Assembly (NCBI GenBank): GCA_963841845.1
Contig: CAWJEG010000005.1
Location: 124,001-188,000, forward strand
DNA length: 64,000 nt
Direction of reading: 5' to 3'
Origin: CAVVGZ01 sp963841845
GTDB lineage: Bacteria > Chloroflexota > Anaerolineae > Anaerolineales > Anaerolineaceae
Shown here one piece after another: positions 28,638-37,488 of this stretch. Position numbers and translations under genes: made by a program. The notes beneath the pieces are model-generated. The model was given only the letters and a program-made list of their open reading frames with translations. It ran no database searches and was not told the origin of the DNA. Numbering within the stretch: position 1 is the stretch's first letter; every line of letters starts with the position of its first letter.

Positions 28638-29975
28638 TCAGCTTAGGACTTCAGCCCATTTATTGGTTCGCCAGGCAATATCCTCATCGGTGATATGGTC
28701 TTTCTCATGCCCCGCCCCGGAAGTGGTTGGTTTTTTATTGCGAATACGTTCCCACTCAGATCTCATTACCCGAAATCCATAATCGAACAGGAAGGGTAAA
28801 TTTCTACTTCTAAGGGCTTTATCTATACGGTAATTTGGTTTAACCTGAATTTCTTGCCCCTCGAAAAGCGTCTTTTTACCGGTAAGCATGCTGGCTAAGA
28901 GATCAGCCATGTTCAGGATTGCATCTCCGTTAGCCATCATGTTTTCTTCTGCCCAGGCAAGAAGTCCTGAATAGTTTGTATCCATGTCCTGGCTGAATAC
29001 CGCATCTAAAAAATGATCGCTTGTTTCCAATTTGGGAATCCACTGGTACCAATCCGCCATCACATAATCCGGAAATGGGACAGGTTCAATCATGTATATA
29101 TTTTTATGTGCCACCGCCGCTTCAATCAGGCTGGTACTGTAGGAGGAAAGCATCATATCACTGGCTAAAATCCATTCCCGAACTGTCCCATCCTTGATCA
29201 GGTGAAAATGATCGGGTAATGTTCCCACCACGGCTTCACAAGCCTTTCGAAACCGGTCCTGTGCCACCGCAGGCCTGGGGCGGACAATTAGTTCGATTTC
29301 TCTGGATAAACCAGCCTTATACCACCACATGACCGCCTGGTTAAAAGAAGACCTGGCAAAATCCCTGTAACCATAGGCCACGTCAGGGCTTATGCCAGCA
29401 AGTATGAATTCATGAATTTTGTAATCTGAGTAAAATGCAGCTCCATAATTTTCCGGAACGAGCACCCATTTCTTATCGGGGTCCAACCGGTACTTTTCAG
29501 CCAGAATTTCCCTTGGCTCAAAAAACGCTTTGTATGGATCTCGATAGAGTTCATAAACCGGATTGCCGGTCACAGTTATATTTTGTTCCGGGACTTCGTA
29601 GGATTCCAGGTAGTCTTGATAAAAATCACCCCAAGCCATGTGGTAGGCGTGATTTCTTGAAAACTTATCCCGGGGGGATTTATACGGCTGGTTTATTTTT
29701 GTAAAGATTTGTTCATAGGCGAGGTTGAGAAAAACAGCGTCCTTCCAGGAAGGTACAACTTCACGGATTCCCGGATCATTCACCGAATGACAGTATGGCA
29801 GCCCAACCACTCTGGGGTTATATTTTTGGATTGTCTCTTCCACATTCCAGATTGTTGAGGCAACAGCAACGCTAAGCCCCCGATTTTCTAACAAATACTT
29901 GACCGCACAGGTGATATCCAGCTCGCGTACCACATGTTCAATCAGTATGATGACATCTACATTTTGTCTGCTCAT
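28638..29975 (-). CDS. surface carbohydrate biosynthesis protein (GT-B-like)
   Basis: 445 aa from ATG 29975. The frame extends upstream to 30032 but overlaps the end of the transketolase gene, and MSRQNVDVIILIEHVVREL is the usual N-terminus of this family. Later motifs are HMAWGDFYQDYL, VTGNPVYELYRD, IVRPRPAVAQ and LSSYSTSLIEAAVAHKN. The last two correspond to the HP and SS/E sites of CDP-glycerol-transferase-like and KpsC-like folds, with RPRP in place of RPHP. The family is known mainly from surface polysaccharide clusters; its precise reaction has not been pinned down as far as I know. Likely co-transcribed with the transketolase and NeuA upstream. Confidence 0.7.
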   Translation of the reverse strand: MSRQNVDVIILIEHVVRELDITCAVKYLLENRGLSVAVASTIWNVEETIQKYNPRVVGLPYCHSVNDPGIREVVPSWKDAVFLNLAYEQIFTKINQPYKSPRDKFSRNHAYHMAWGDFYQDYLESYEVPEQNITVTGNPVYELYRDPYKAFFEPREILAEKYRLDPDKKWVLVPENYGAAFYSDYKIHEFILAGISPDVAYGYRDFARSSFNQAVMWWYKAGLSREIELIVRPRPAVAQDRFRKACEAVVGTLPDHFHLIKDGTVREWILASDMMLSSYSTSLIEAAVAHKNIYMIEPVPFPDYVMADWYQWIPKLETSDHFLDAVFSQDMDTNYSGLLAWAEENMMANGDAILNMADLLASMLTGKKTLFEGQEIQVKPNYRIDKALRSRNLPFLFDYGFRVMRSEWERIRNKKPTTSGAGHEKDHITDEDIAWRTNKWAEVLS

Positions 29976-29991
29976 TGATCCCAATGGTTGT

Positions 29992-31908
29992 TTACAAAAC
30001 TGACCGGATCCGTTCTGAAATGGAAGCCCCATCCAGCTTGTGGAATTTCAGGACCTCTGGTGGTGTACCGCAGGCGGGATGCCCTTCCACCCCCATTTTT
30101 TCAAAGGTTCGTCCCCCGGCAATTCCCAACTGGATTAATTTATAGAGCAGAAAATCTCCTAACCCCCCGATTGGAGAATGATCTTCGAGGAAGAATACAT
30201 GTTGAGTATCTCCGATTATGCTTTGCAGCCACTGCTTATTAACCCGGTTCAGCCAGGGCATACTGATTACTTTCAGCCCGATCCCGTCGACTGCCAGCAT
30301 TTCACTCGCCAGCATGGCTTCATGCAGAAATACCGGACCGTACCCAAACAGGATGGCATCCTCCCCGGTTGTGAGGGCACAACCAAAACCATGCCTCAGG
30401 ACGTAATCATCCGGCAAGGTGATCTGGCGCGGGGAAGGTCCAATCGGTATCCGCACCATACAATTATGAGGTGATTGGTTAACACAATATTCCATGACCT
30501 GCTTCATTTCAACGGCATTGCATGGCTGCAGTATTTCAATATCCGGCAGGGATCCAAAAAGCGATATATCCCGGATGCTCTGGTGGGATTGCCCCGGACC
30601 TGCCGGAATCAGTCCTGCATAATGGCAGGCATAGATGATCTTTGTCTTTTCACATGCATTGGTGTAGATTTGCTCATTGGCACGTGCAGCCAGGAAGGCG
30701 GCGAAAGTATTAACAACCGGCAGCAATCCCTGTAATGCAAGGCCGCCAGCCATGGAAACCATATCCTGCTCTGCAATTCCATTCTGAATAAACCGGTCTG
30801 GGAAAGCTGTTTGAAAACCATTTAAACGGCAGTCAGCTGTTAAATCAGCATCAATTACAACCAGGTCTTTCCTGGATCTGCCTAACTCTACCAAGGCCTC
30901 ACCGAAGGCATTCGCAACATATTCATGGGTAACCCCACTCGCTACAACCTTTGCCGGAGTAATATCCGTCAGCTGCATCAGTCCCAGGCCAAATTGTTCT
31001 GCCCGCAGCTGGATGGATTGGATGAGCTCTTCAAATCCCGCTTCAAATCTTTCATCATTTGGAGCTCCTGAGTGCCACTGATAAGTACCATTTCCCAATT
31101 TCATGGCACGGGGATGTTCCATGAAAGAAATTCCTTTTCCTTTAATCGTATCGGCAATCAGCAGTTTGGGCTTGTCATGGATATTTTTAAACTCTGCAAG
31201 GATTTTCTTCAATTCATTAAAATTATGGCCGTCGCAGCGAGCCACATGCCATCCAAATACCCTGAATTTCTCATCAAGATTTCTCAGGCGGCCGATATCC
31301 TCAACCAATTTATCGGATTGGACTTTATTATGATCCACAATCACGGTCATATTATTTATGCCCTGGTTTACTGCAGACTGAAGCGCTTCATAATTTTGGC
31401 CTTCCTGCAGCTCCCCATCCCCGGTCATAACATACACATGCCCGCCATGACCCTGCAGTGTTTTAGAAAATGCAATCCCTTTTCCCTTTGATATTCCCAT
31501 TCCAAGTGAACCCGAATTTGCTTCGAGGCCTGGCAGGCTGATATCCGGGTGCCCGTATGTTCCGCCCAAACGCCTCAAATTTATGAATTTTTGCTCCGGA
31601 AGAATACCCAGAGCGTAAAGCACGGCATACAAACCTGGGACATCGTGCCCTTTGGAAGAGAAATACACATCCCGATCCGGATTGTCCACACCTACTCTAA
31701 CCACGTTCAACTCATGATAATAAAGCCAGCACACGATATCCATCGCACTGAAACTGGAGCCCAGGTGGCCTGAACCTGCCCGTTTAACCGTTGACAAGGT
31801 GTTTAAGCGGCATATATCAGCAATGAGTCTAATCTTATCCAGCTCATCGAAATTTGCACGTGCTGCCCGCTGAATTTCAGTTGCAGGAACTATATTGATT
31901 TTTACCAT
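29992..31908 (-). CDS. transketolase-family enzyme, both halves in one chain
   Basis: 638 aa from ATG 31908 (AAGGAG 10 bases upstream; a GTG at 31920 lies too close to it). The N-terminal half has GHLGSSFSAMDI, SKGHDVPGLYAVL and the thiamine diphosphate motif GDGELQEG followed by VDHNKVQ. The C-terminal half has DADLTADCRLNGF, NGIAEQDMVSMAGG and the later pyrimidine-domain segment CHYAGLIPAGPGQSHQS. Both halves are present, unlike the split transketolases of many sugar clusters. It sits between NeuA and a surface-carbohydrate protein, so it may build an unusual ketose or branched sugar for the polymer; a plain pentose-phosphate role cannot be excluded. Confidence 0.85.
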   Translation of the reverse strand: MVKINIVPATEIQRAARANFDELDKIRLIADICRLNTLSTVKRAGSGHLGSSFSAMDIVCWLYYHELNVVRVGVDNPDRDVYFSSKGHDVPGLYAVLYALGILPEQKFINLRRLGGTYGHPDISLPGLEANSGSLGMGISKGKGIAFSKTLQGHGGHVYVMTGDGELQEGQNYEALQSAVNQGINNMTVIVDHNKVQSDKLVEDIGRLRNLDEKFRVFGWHVARCDGHNFNELKKILAEFKNIHDKPKLLIADTIKGKGISFMEHPRAMKLGNGTYQWHSGAPNDERFEAGFEELIQSIQLRAEQFGLGLMQLTDITPAKVVASGVTHEYVANAFGEALVELGRSRKDLVVIDADLTADCRLNGFQTAFPDRFIQNGIAEQDMVSMAGGLALQGLLPVVNTFAAFLAARANEQIYTNACEKTKIIYACHYAGLIPAGPGQSHQSIRDISLFGSLPDIEILQPCNAVEMKQVMEYCVNQSPHNCMVRIPIGPSPRQITLPDDYVLRHGFGCALTTGEDAILFGYGPVFLHEAMLASEMLAVDGIGLKVISMPWLNRVNKQWLQSIIGDTQHVFFLEDHSPIGGLGDFLLYKLIQLGIAGGRTFEKMGVEGHPACGTPPEVLKFHKLDGASISERIRSVL

Positions 31909-31961
31909 GAAAAAAAACACTCCTTATTTGAATGATGTTCGGCAAGACTTCGGGAACAAAA

Positions 31962-32735
31962 TTATTTAAGTGGAAAGGGTGGAATGGGAATGGTTGGTAA
32001 CCTGGCTTGTTTTTCATCGATCAGATGGACAGCATATTCCCAATCATAGGATTTGTTGACATCAAATCCTTCAAAGCCTTCAGTAAAGAATGGCATAACC
32101 ACATTGCCAGCGATTGTCCTATCCTCGAAGATCACCCTTGCCCAGGCAATTTCCAGGCTGGCATTTTGAATATACACTTCCGGCAATGCAGCATACTGGG
32201 TGCTGTGCCAGGGCAAGTCTTCCGGAGAGAGCGGCAGCAATGGCATCATCCGGTTCCCCCGCACCACCCACATCTTACCGGGATGCTGCTGGCATTTTTC
32301 GACAGCCCTTAATGAATCCACACCTTCTGCCTGTGAAAATGCTGTCCAGGCCCGTTGGATAGTTTCCGGCAAACGGAATGGGCTGGTCGGCCTTAGAATA
32401 CTGAAACAATCGTATTTCCTGCCGTCATTTTTTAGTAACGTCAGAGTAAATTCAATCCATTCAATATCGGGCGACCTGTCACCAGCCATATGCTCCGGAC
32501 GTAAAACAGGGACCTCTGCGCCATAGTAGCGGGCAATTTCCGCATATTCTTCGGAATCTGTGGATACTATCACCGACTTAAAAATACCGGATTGAAGCGC
32601 CGCTGCAATGGAATAGGCAATCACAGGATGACCGGAAAGTCGCTTAATATTTTTTCCGGGAACGCGTTTTGAACCCGATCGAGCGGGAATTAATGCAACG
32701 ATTGAAGGAGTTGTCTCATTCTTGTTCGTTATCAT
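31962..32735 (-). CDS. neuA: acylneuraminate cytidylyltransferase (CMP-nonulosonic acid synthetase)
   Basis: 257 aa. It activates a nonulosonic acid with CTP. The nucleotide motif ALIPARSGSKRVPGKNI (residues about 14-30) and the following LSGHPVIAYSIAAAL are diagnostic, and VIVSTDSEEYAEIARYYGA and RPTSPFRLPETI complete the pattern. The length matches the short NeuA/PseF/LegF type without a C-terminal hydrolase domain. A terminator-like hairpin separates it from the NeuB upstream, so it may have its own promoter. Together with NeuB it points to a sialic-, legionaminic- or pseudaminic-type sugar in the polymer; which one is not resolvable. Confidence 0.88.
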   Translation of the reverse strand: MITNKNETTPSIVALIPARSGSKRVPGKNIKRLSGHPVIAYSIAAALQSGIFKSVIVSTDSEEYAEIARYYGAEVPVLRPEHMAGDRSPDIEWIEFTLTLLKNDGRKYDCFSILRPTSPFRLPETIQRAWTAFSQAEGVDSLRAVEKCQQHPGKMWVVRGNRMMPLLPLSPEDLPWHSTQYAALPEVYIQNASLEIAWARVIFEDRTIAGNVVMPFFTEGFEGFDVNKSYDWEYAVHLIDEKQARLPTIPIPPFPLK

Positions 32736-32858
32736 GCTTAAGTTCCATCAGCCACTTGATTTTTAAGGGCATCATGACCCATTTCGGTTCAGGCAAGATG
32801 CCTGAACCATTGGAAAACAAAGTGTACAAATTATACCAGTTCGGACAAAATTAAAAAC

Positions 32859-32876
32859 AGAGGCAAAAATGCCTCT
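32859..32876 (-). terminator. hairpin terminator after neuB (near-symmetric)
   Basis: AGAGGCA (32859-32865), loop AAAA, TGCCTCT (32870-32876): a perfect 7-bp stem. Read on the minus strand it is followed by a T-rich tract, 40-55 bases after the neuB stop at 32915. The plus strand also has a T7 run after the stem, so it could work both ways. Confidence 0.7.
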
Positions 32877-32914
32877 TGTTTTTTTGTTACAGATTTATTA
32901 GCCTGCCAATCACA

Positions 32915-33979
32915 TCATCGCTTGCCAACAGCAAACCAATCCAACATCAATATATCATCTTCCCGGATATCACGCAGCACGGTTGCTCCGATGATGGTTT
33001 CCAGATAGTAAGGCGGGATGCCCTCCACCCCGGGCGACTTAATACAAATATCCGCCAATGTCAGAGACTGCCCGGATTTCAGATCCCTGGCAGCAACCAG
33101 TTTTTTTTGCATCTTCAGCATAGGTTTCTCTTCTTTTGGGAGTACTTGCTTGATGCCATCCCCCATAGCCACACGGGCGCGTTTGAGGTCCCGAACCAGT
33201 CGCCGCAGCCCTGGTGCTTCCAATGAAAATGCCTGGTCTGTTCCTTTCCAGGCTCTGTTTAAGGTGAAATGTTTTTCAACAATCCGTGCACCCAATGTAA
33301 AAGCCACGGCAGCCATGGCTATACCACTCTGGTGATCGGAAAGCCCAATAACAGTATCCTTAAATTGTTCCCGTAATGCCGGAATGACTCGCAGGTTCAT
33401 ATCCTCAGGCTCAACGGGATAGCCGGCCGTACATTGTAAAATTGCCAGATGTGTATTTATGGGCATGATAGCGTCATAGGCTCGCTGCACATCTGTCATC
33501 GTACCACCGCCGGTGCTGAGGATCATCGGTTTTTGAAGTCCGGCAATATGTTTCAGCAAGGGGGTATTGGTCAGGTCAGCCGAAGCAATTTTAATCGCCG
33601 GCATATCCAGGTCAGCAAGGAAATCGGCGCTATTAAAGTCAAATGCAGTGGCAAACAGCGTAAGACCCAGCTGTTTAGCGTAGGCGATTAATTCTATATA
33701 CTCGGGACGGCCAAATTCCAGGGCTTCGCGATGTAAACCGTATGTGGGTCCAAAACTATTTTCATTTTCATATGGGCTGTTGTACATTGCCTTCGTGAAC
33801 AATGACCTGTTATCCCGTTTCTGTAGTTTAACCGCATTAACCCCGCACAACATCGCCGAACGGAACATCTCTTTGGCAGTCTCAATATTCCCCTGGTGAT
33901 TATGCCCAATTTCAGCAATAACATAACAGTCATTTTCATCATTAATGGTGTACTGGTCGATGATTAATTCACGTGCCAT
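32915..33979 (-). CDS. neuB: N-acetylneuraminate synthase family protein with C-terminal SAF domain
   Basis: 354 aa from ATG 33979, with GGAGG 7 bases upstream; an upstream in-frame start at 33994 lacks this. The TIM-barrel part has VIAEIGHNHQGNIETA, AIKIASADLTNTPLL, LSTGGGTMTDVQ, GLSDHQSGIAMA and GARIVEKHF. From about residue 285 a SAF/antifreeze-like domain follows (KKLVAARDLKSGQSL, GATVLRDIREDDIL). Overall length equals NeuB. It is clearly different in sequence from the NeuB cut by the window start (GHNHQG against AANHDG), so the locus encodes two synthases, perhaps for two nonulosonic acids. Confidence 0.92.
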   Translation of the reverse strand: MARELIIDQYTINDENDCYVIAEIGHNHQGNIETAKEMFRSAMLCGVNAVKLQKRDNRSLFTKAMYNSPYENENSFGPTYGLHREALEFGRPEYIELIAYAKQLGLTLFATAFDFNSADFLADLDMPAIKIASADLTNTPLLKHIAGLQKPMILSTGGGTMTDVQRAYDAIMPINTHLAILQCTAGYPVEPEDMNLRVIPALREQFKDTVIGLSDHQSGIAMAAVAFTLGARIVEKHFTLNRAWKGTDQAFSLEAPGLRRLVRDLKRARVAMGDGIKQVLPKEEKPMLKMQKKLVAARDLKSGQSLTLADICIKSPGVEGIPPYYLETIIGATVLRDIREDDILMLDWFAVGKR

Positions 33980-34032
33980 ACGAAATTCCTCCAATATGGT
34001 GAGGCATTTAATATTTTGTAATTATAACCGAA

Positions 34033-35418
34033 TTATCCTGATGATAATTCTTCCTGAATTTGCCGTGGGCTTGCCCCTCGTGCAGCCATTTCGATGGCAT
34101 GAACAAATAAATCTGAGACGTTTTTTCCCACACCATTCGGTCTGAGAAAGGATTGGACAAAGGTAGCCCGGTTCATGGCTCTCAAATCATTTCCAGCCAG
34201 CAAATCCGCAATTATTTTGGCAGACGCATCGAATCCCTCGGCGACTTCCATGTAATCCGCATTTAATAGGTGATAAAAATGGCCTCTCCCTGTCTGAGTC
34301 TGACGGTATTGCTTAGTCAAGATCGTCACGCAGGGTTTGTTGACAATGGCAGCTTCCACCATGGCACTGGTATTCACCCCGGCGGCACACTCCGAATAAT
34401 ACAGCGTGTTGAAATAATTCTGCTGGGATGAAGGCCTATCCGGGACATCCCCGCCCGGCGGCCAGATGACAAGATTCGATTTTTCAAGCGAGCTCCAGTC
34501 AGATCCTCCCAACGGGTGCGGTCGGACCAGGATGGTCAGGTCACTTGTTCCAGGATTTCTATGTAAATGTTCGGCAAACTGGCTTACAAAATCAGTTTCA
34601 TCCCCTGTGATAGTCCTTGATGAGCATAAATAAACAATAAATTTTCTCGCAGGGTCAATCCCCGCCTGCGCGCAAAACTCTTTCCTTGTTTGATCCGGCT
34701 TGCTGTCAAACCAGTAGTCAAATGTAGGAGAACCCGTTACAACAAGATTATCTGCCGGAAGCTCATGGATATCAACGGCTTCTTTAACAAGTTCGTTGTT
34801 CCAGACAAAGGTTGCATCCGGCTGAACCAGGAAAGTGCCCTTGGTTGTCAAATTATCCCAGCTGGCGATGGAGATTACAGTCGGTATTTGCAGTTTGTTT
34901 GCCGCTTTAAGATAATCAGTTGAAGGCACCCGGCTGGAGATATTCGTAAACGCAATCACAGCATCCGGTTTTTCCAGCTTAAGCCATTCCATAATCCGGG
35001 CATCTGCAGGGGCAATATTCTCTATCCTACGGAGAATTGATCCTGCGATAGTACTGGCGAAAATTTTCTTCCCTATTGCTGATCGCGATAATGGGCGAAA
35101 TACCTTTGGGAACTTCTCCCGCCGGCGGATTCCGATTTGCGGGGAAGGGTGGTTCGGTTTAAGGTAGATCCGGTAATGTCGCATTTCACGGGTGGTTTCC
35201 AACATGCTTTTCCACCAGTCAGAACGGGTAAGTGCATTTCCTATTTGTATTTGCGGAAAATCAGCCTGGATGGCTTTTACTGCCCGGTCTGAAAATTTTT
35301 GAGTCGGGTCATCCCCAAACAGTATAAGGACATTGTGACCAGCTGCGATTAATTTTCTTGCAATCTGGTCATAATGCCGGTAAAATCCGGCGTGTGGAGA
35401 GATAAACACAAATTTCAT
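34033..35418 (-). CDS. GT-B-fold transferase of surface polysaccharide (CDP-glycerol-transferase-like), paralogue A
   Basis: 461 aa. N-terminus FVFISPHAGFYRHYDQIARK starts a Rossmann half; the middle has the striking SIASWDNLTTKGTF. The second half has VTGSPTFDYWF, IVYLCSSR, LVRPHPLGGSDW (the HP motif) and AGVNTSAMVEAAIVNKPCV (the SS/E position), as in glycerophospho- and teichoic-acid-type transferases. The gene at 37469-38872 shares every one of these landmarks, so the two are paralogues acting in one pathway. Donor and acceptor are unknown. Same direction and short spacing to the GT2 upstream suggest one operon. Confidence 0.65.
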   Translation of the reverse strand: MKFVFISPHAGFYRHYDQIARKLIAAGHNVLILFGDDPTQKFSDRAVKAIQADFPQIQIGNALTRSDWWKSMLETTREMRHYRIYLKPNHPSPQIGIRRREKFPKVFRPLSRSAIGKKIFASTIAGSILRRIENIAPADARIMEWLKLEKPDAVIAFTNISSRVPSTDYLKAANKLQIPTVISIASWDNLTTKGTFLVQPDATFVWNNELVKEAVDIHELPADNLVVTGSPTFDYWFDSKPDQTRKEFCAQAGIDPARKFIVYLCSSRTITGDETDFVSQFAEHLHRNPGTSDLTILVRPHPLGGSDWSSLEKSNLVIWPPGGDVPDRPSSQQNYFNTLYYSECAAGVNTSAMVEAAIVNKPCVTILTKQYRQTQTGRGHFYHLLNADYMEVAEGFDASAKIIADLLAGNDLRAMNRATFVQSFLRPNGVGKNVSDLFVHAIEMAARGASPRQIQEELSSG

Positions 35419-35425
35419 TTTGAAT

Positions 35426-36334
35426 TCAGAAATTTTCCGCGGATTGGTTTTTTGATCTGATTTCGCGCAAAATTCCCCGGGTTAGAAAAGAAACAAGTCC
35501 AACAGCAGCAAAAGGGGAATAGAGTTTTCGGTGGAAGGGAACCAGATCACATCTCCAGATCATTTTCATCAAGATTCCTACAATACTGAATCTTTTAAGA
35601 TAGGTTACCGACATTTTATCGGCTTTTTCGTGCGGGTAACGAATTTTATACTTGGGATGGCGCATTTTGACATAGAGGGTTTCATCTACATAACGGAACC
35701 TGGTTATCAAGGCCATTAAAGTAACAAATAACCGGTCACTAAACAAGGTGTCTTCAAAATACCGCATGGCTGACTGCAATAACTCCCGCCGGTACAAACC
35801 ATAAATGTACACAGCATATTTCTTACGGCCGCGCCCCAGACCGGCGCTGCGCATCATCAATCTAAAATAAGACATTTTGTTTGGGTCAGCGATGCCTTGA
35901 TAGTGTACATCTCCGAAATGCGAACCATCCTCCATTACCAGTTCGGTAGCCGACATGGCTATCCCTGCCTGAGGATGCCGTTCTAATTCATTGACCATGC
36001 TGGTTACAAATGACGGTTTTCGGAGATCATCGTTTGCTGACCACATGAAATATTTTCCGCTGGACAAATCCATCAATCGCATCCAGTTTGCATACATCCC
36101 CAGGTTATTTCCATTCCGGTAATAACGGATGCGCTGATCTTTTCCGGCATAATACTGGCAAATTTCAGGTGTTTGATCTGTTGATGCATCATCACAAATG
36201 ATCAGCTCATAGTTCGGGTAGTCCTGTGCCAGCAGGGACTCTATTGAAGCACGGATTGTCTTATCCCCGTTATAGGCAGGTAAGCCGATACTGACAAGAG
36301 GATAATTGGTTTGATTTTTCAGGCCTGTGGTCAT
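35426..36334 (-). CDS. GT2-family glycosyltransferase
   Basis: 302 aa. GT-A fold: PLVSIGLPAYNGDKTIRASI at the N-terminus, YELIICDDASTDQTPEICQ, RNGNNLGMYANW and FMWSANDDLRKPSF, where NDD supplies the metal-binding acidic pair. It ends with a basic, hydrophobic tail (FHRKLYSPFAAVGL) that may sit on the membrane. Its start codon overlaps the end of the upstream methyltransferase by 4 bases (ATGA), so it is translationally coupled. Confidence 0.88.
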   Translation of the reverse strand: MTTGLKNQTNYPLVSIGLPAYNGDKTIRASIESLLAQDYPNYELIICDDASTDQTPEICQYYAGKDQRIRYYRNGNNLGMYANWMRLMDLSSGKYFMWSANDDLRKPSFVTSMVNELERHPQAGIAMSATELVMEDGSHFGDVHYQGIADPNKMSYFRLMMRSAGLGRGRKKYAVYIYGLYRRELLQSAMRYFEDTLFSDRLFVTLMALITRFRYVDETLYVKMRHPKYKIRYPHEKADKMSVTYLKRFSIVGILMKMIWRCDLVPFHRKLYSPFAAVGLVSFLTRGILREIRSKNQSAENF

Positions 36335-37488
36335 GGTACCATTCCCTGACCTTTGGTTATTATCTGCCTGTTTTTTTTCATTTTTTGGGGAGCCAGTTTT
36401 CCAACCAGGTGACGATAACCTGAAATTGGAATTTCAGATGATTTCCTGCCCTTAACCAGATTGGTCATCCAATTTTTTAACTCGACCCGGAAGGCTGGTT
36501 TGTGCTGGGTAGATTTTTCAAATTGAGTATACGGTACCTCCAATACCTGGATTTCTTCCAGCAAATAATACTTATCGAGAATATCACTCAGTGTTTCCAG
36601 TTCAGAATTATGCGGGTTTATATTCCTGTTATGGCTGTAAATCAGCGGGCATTTGATTTTTGCCAGGGTACTGGCATAGTTATCCACCTGCTTTCTTGTC
36701 ATTTCCTGAAATGAAACCATATTAATTGCCAGGTCAATGTGCATTTCACAGGTTAATAGATTCAATGAGTTTGCCGGAAGAAAAATAAAATCGAAGCAGC
36801 TCATATCATCCGGTAATTGTGCGGTACCATCCTCACCAAAAATGAAGAATTTCCCTGCCGGGAAGAGTGATTTCAGGTAAATAATTGAAAAAAGAAGGGT
36901 CTGGGGAAGATCGATGATGATATAACAGGTATTTGGGAAAAGCGTCTTGAATTGATAGGCAAAACCTCCCCATCCGGCTCCAATCTCCAAAACTACTGGA
37001 TTTTTCTCGTGTTTTTCCTCAAATATATCCAGGACTCCACCGAGATCCATGGCTATTAAACTTTCATAAAATTTCAATGTATCCAGATTTATTAAATTGC
37101 CGTCAATTTCAAATCCAAAACCTCCAAGGGCTTTTGACTCTTCAACAAATAAATTCTTGCGATCTACCAACTGGAGCTGGCGGAATTTACGGCGAAAGGG
37201 AGAACTTCGATGGGCATGATGGCGGCGATAGGTATATGAATACAGCCCGGTTATATGGAAGCAGTGTTCTCTCAGTTTTTGGATGATTAATGGTGAGGAA
37301 TCAAATAAATATTCAAAACCTGCCAGTTCCTCTCGCCAGTAATGGCTTACAGTGGTTTTATTATCCTGGGTTCCACTCAGCAATGCCAGGATGGTTTCCC
37401 GTGTCTCAAGGTAGATCCGATAAGGATCACTTTTCCTGGCTTTTTCAATTTTTTGGTTTAAAAGCTCGCTATATTGATTCATCATCAT
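36331..37488 (-). CDS. putative sugar O-methyltransferase
   Basis: 385 aa. After a helical N-terminal 150 residues comes VVLEIGAGWGGFAYQFKTLF (motif I), CYIIIDLPQTLLFS and PDDMSCFDFIFLPA, then a MVSFQEMTRKQVDNYASTL segment. This order matches the family of putative sugar O-methyltransferases found in surface polysaccharide clusters. Three Met codons stand at the start; the first is used here. It overlaps the neighbours at both ends (20 bases with the transferase upstream, 4 with the GT2 downstream), so the set 38872-35426 is one transcription unit. Confidence 0.78.
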   Translation of the reverse strand: MMMNQYSELLNQKIEKARKSDPYRIYLETRETILALLSGTQDNKTTVSHYWREELAGFEYLFDSSPLIIQKLREHCFHITGLYSYTYRRHHAHRSSPFRRKFRQLQLVDRKNLFVEESKALGGFGFEIDGNLINLDTLKFYESLIAMDLGGVLDIFEEKHEKNPVVLEIGAGWGGFAYQFKTLFPNTCYIIIDLPQTLLFSIIYLKSLFPAGKFFIFGEDGTAQLPDDMSCFDFIFLPANSLNLLTCEMHIDLAINMVSFQEMTRKQVDNYASTLAKIKCPLIYSHNRNINPHNSELETLSDILDKYYLLEEIQVLEVPYTQFEKSTQHKPAFRVELKNWMTNLVKGRKSSEIPISGYRHLVGKLAPQKMKKNRQIITKGQGMVP

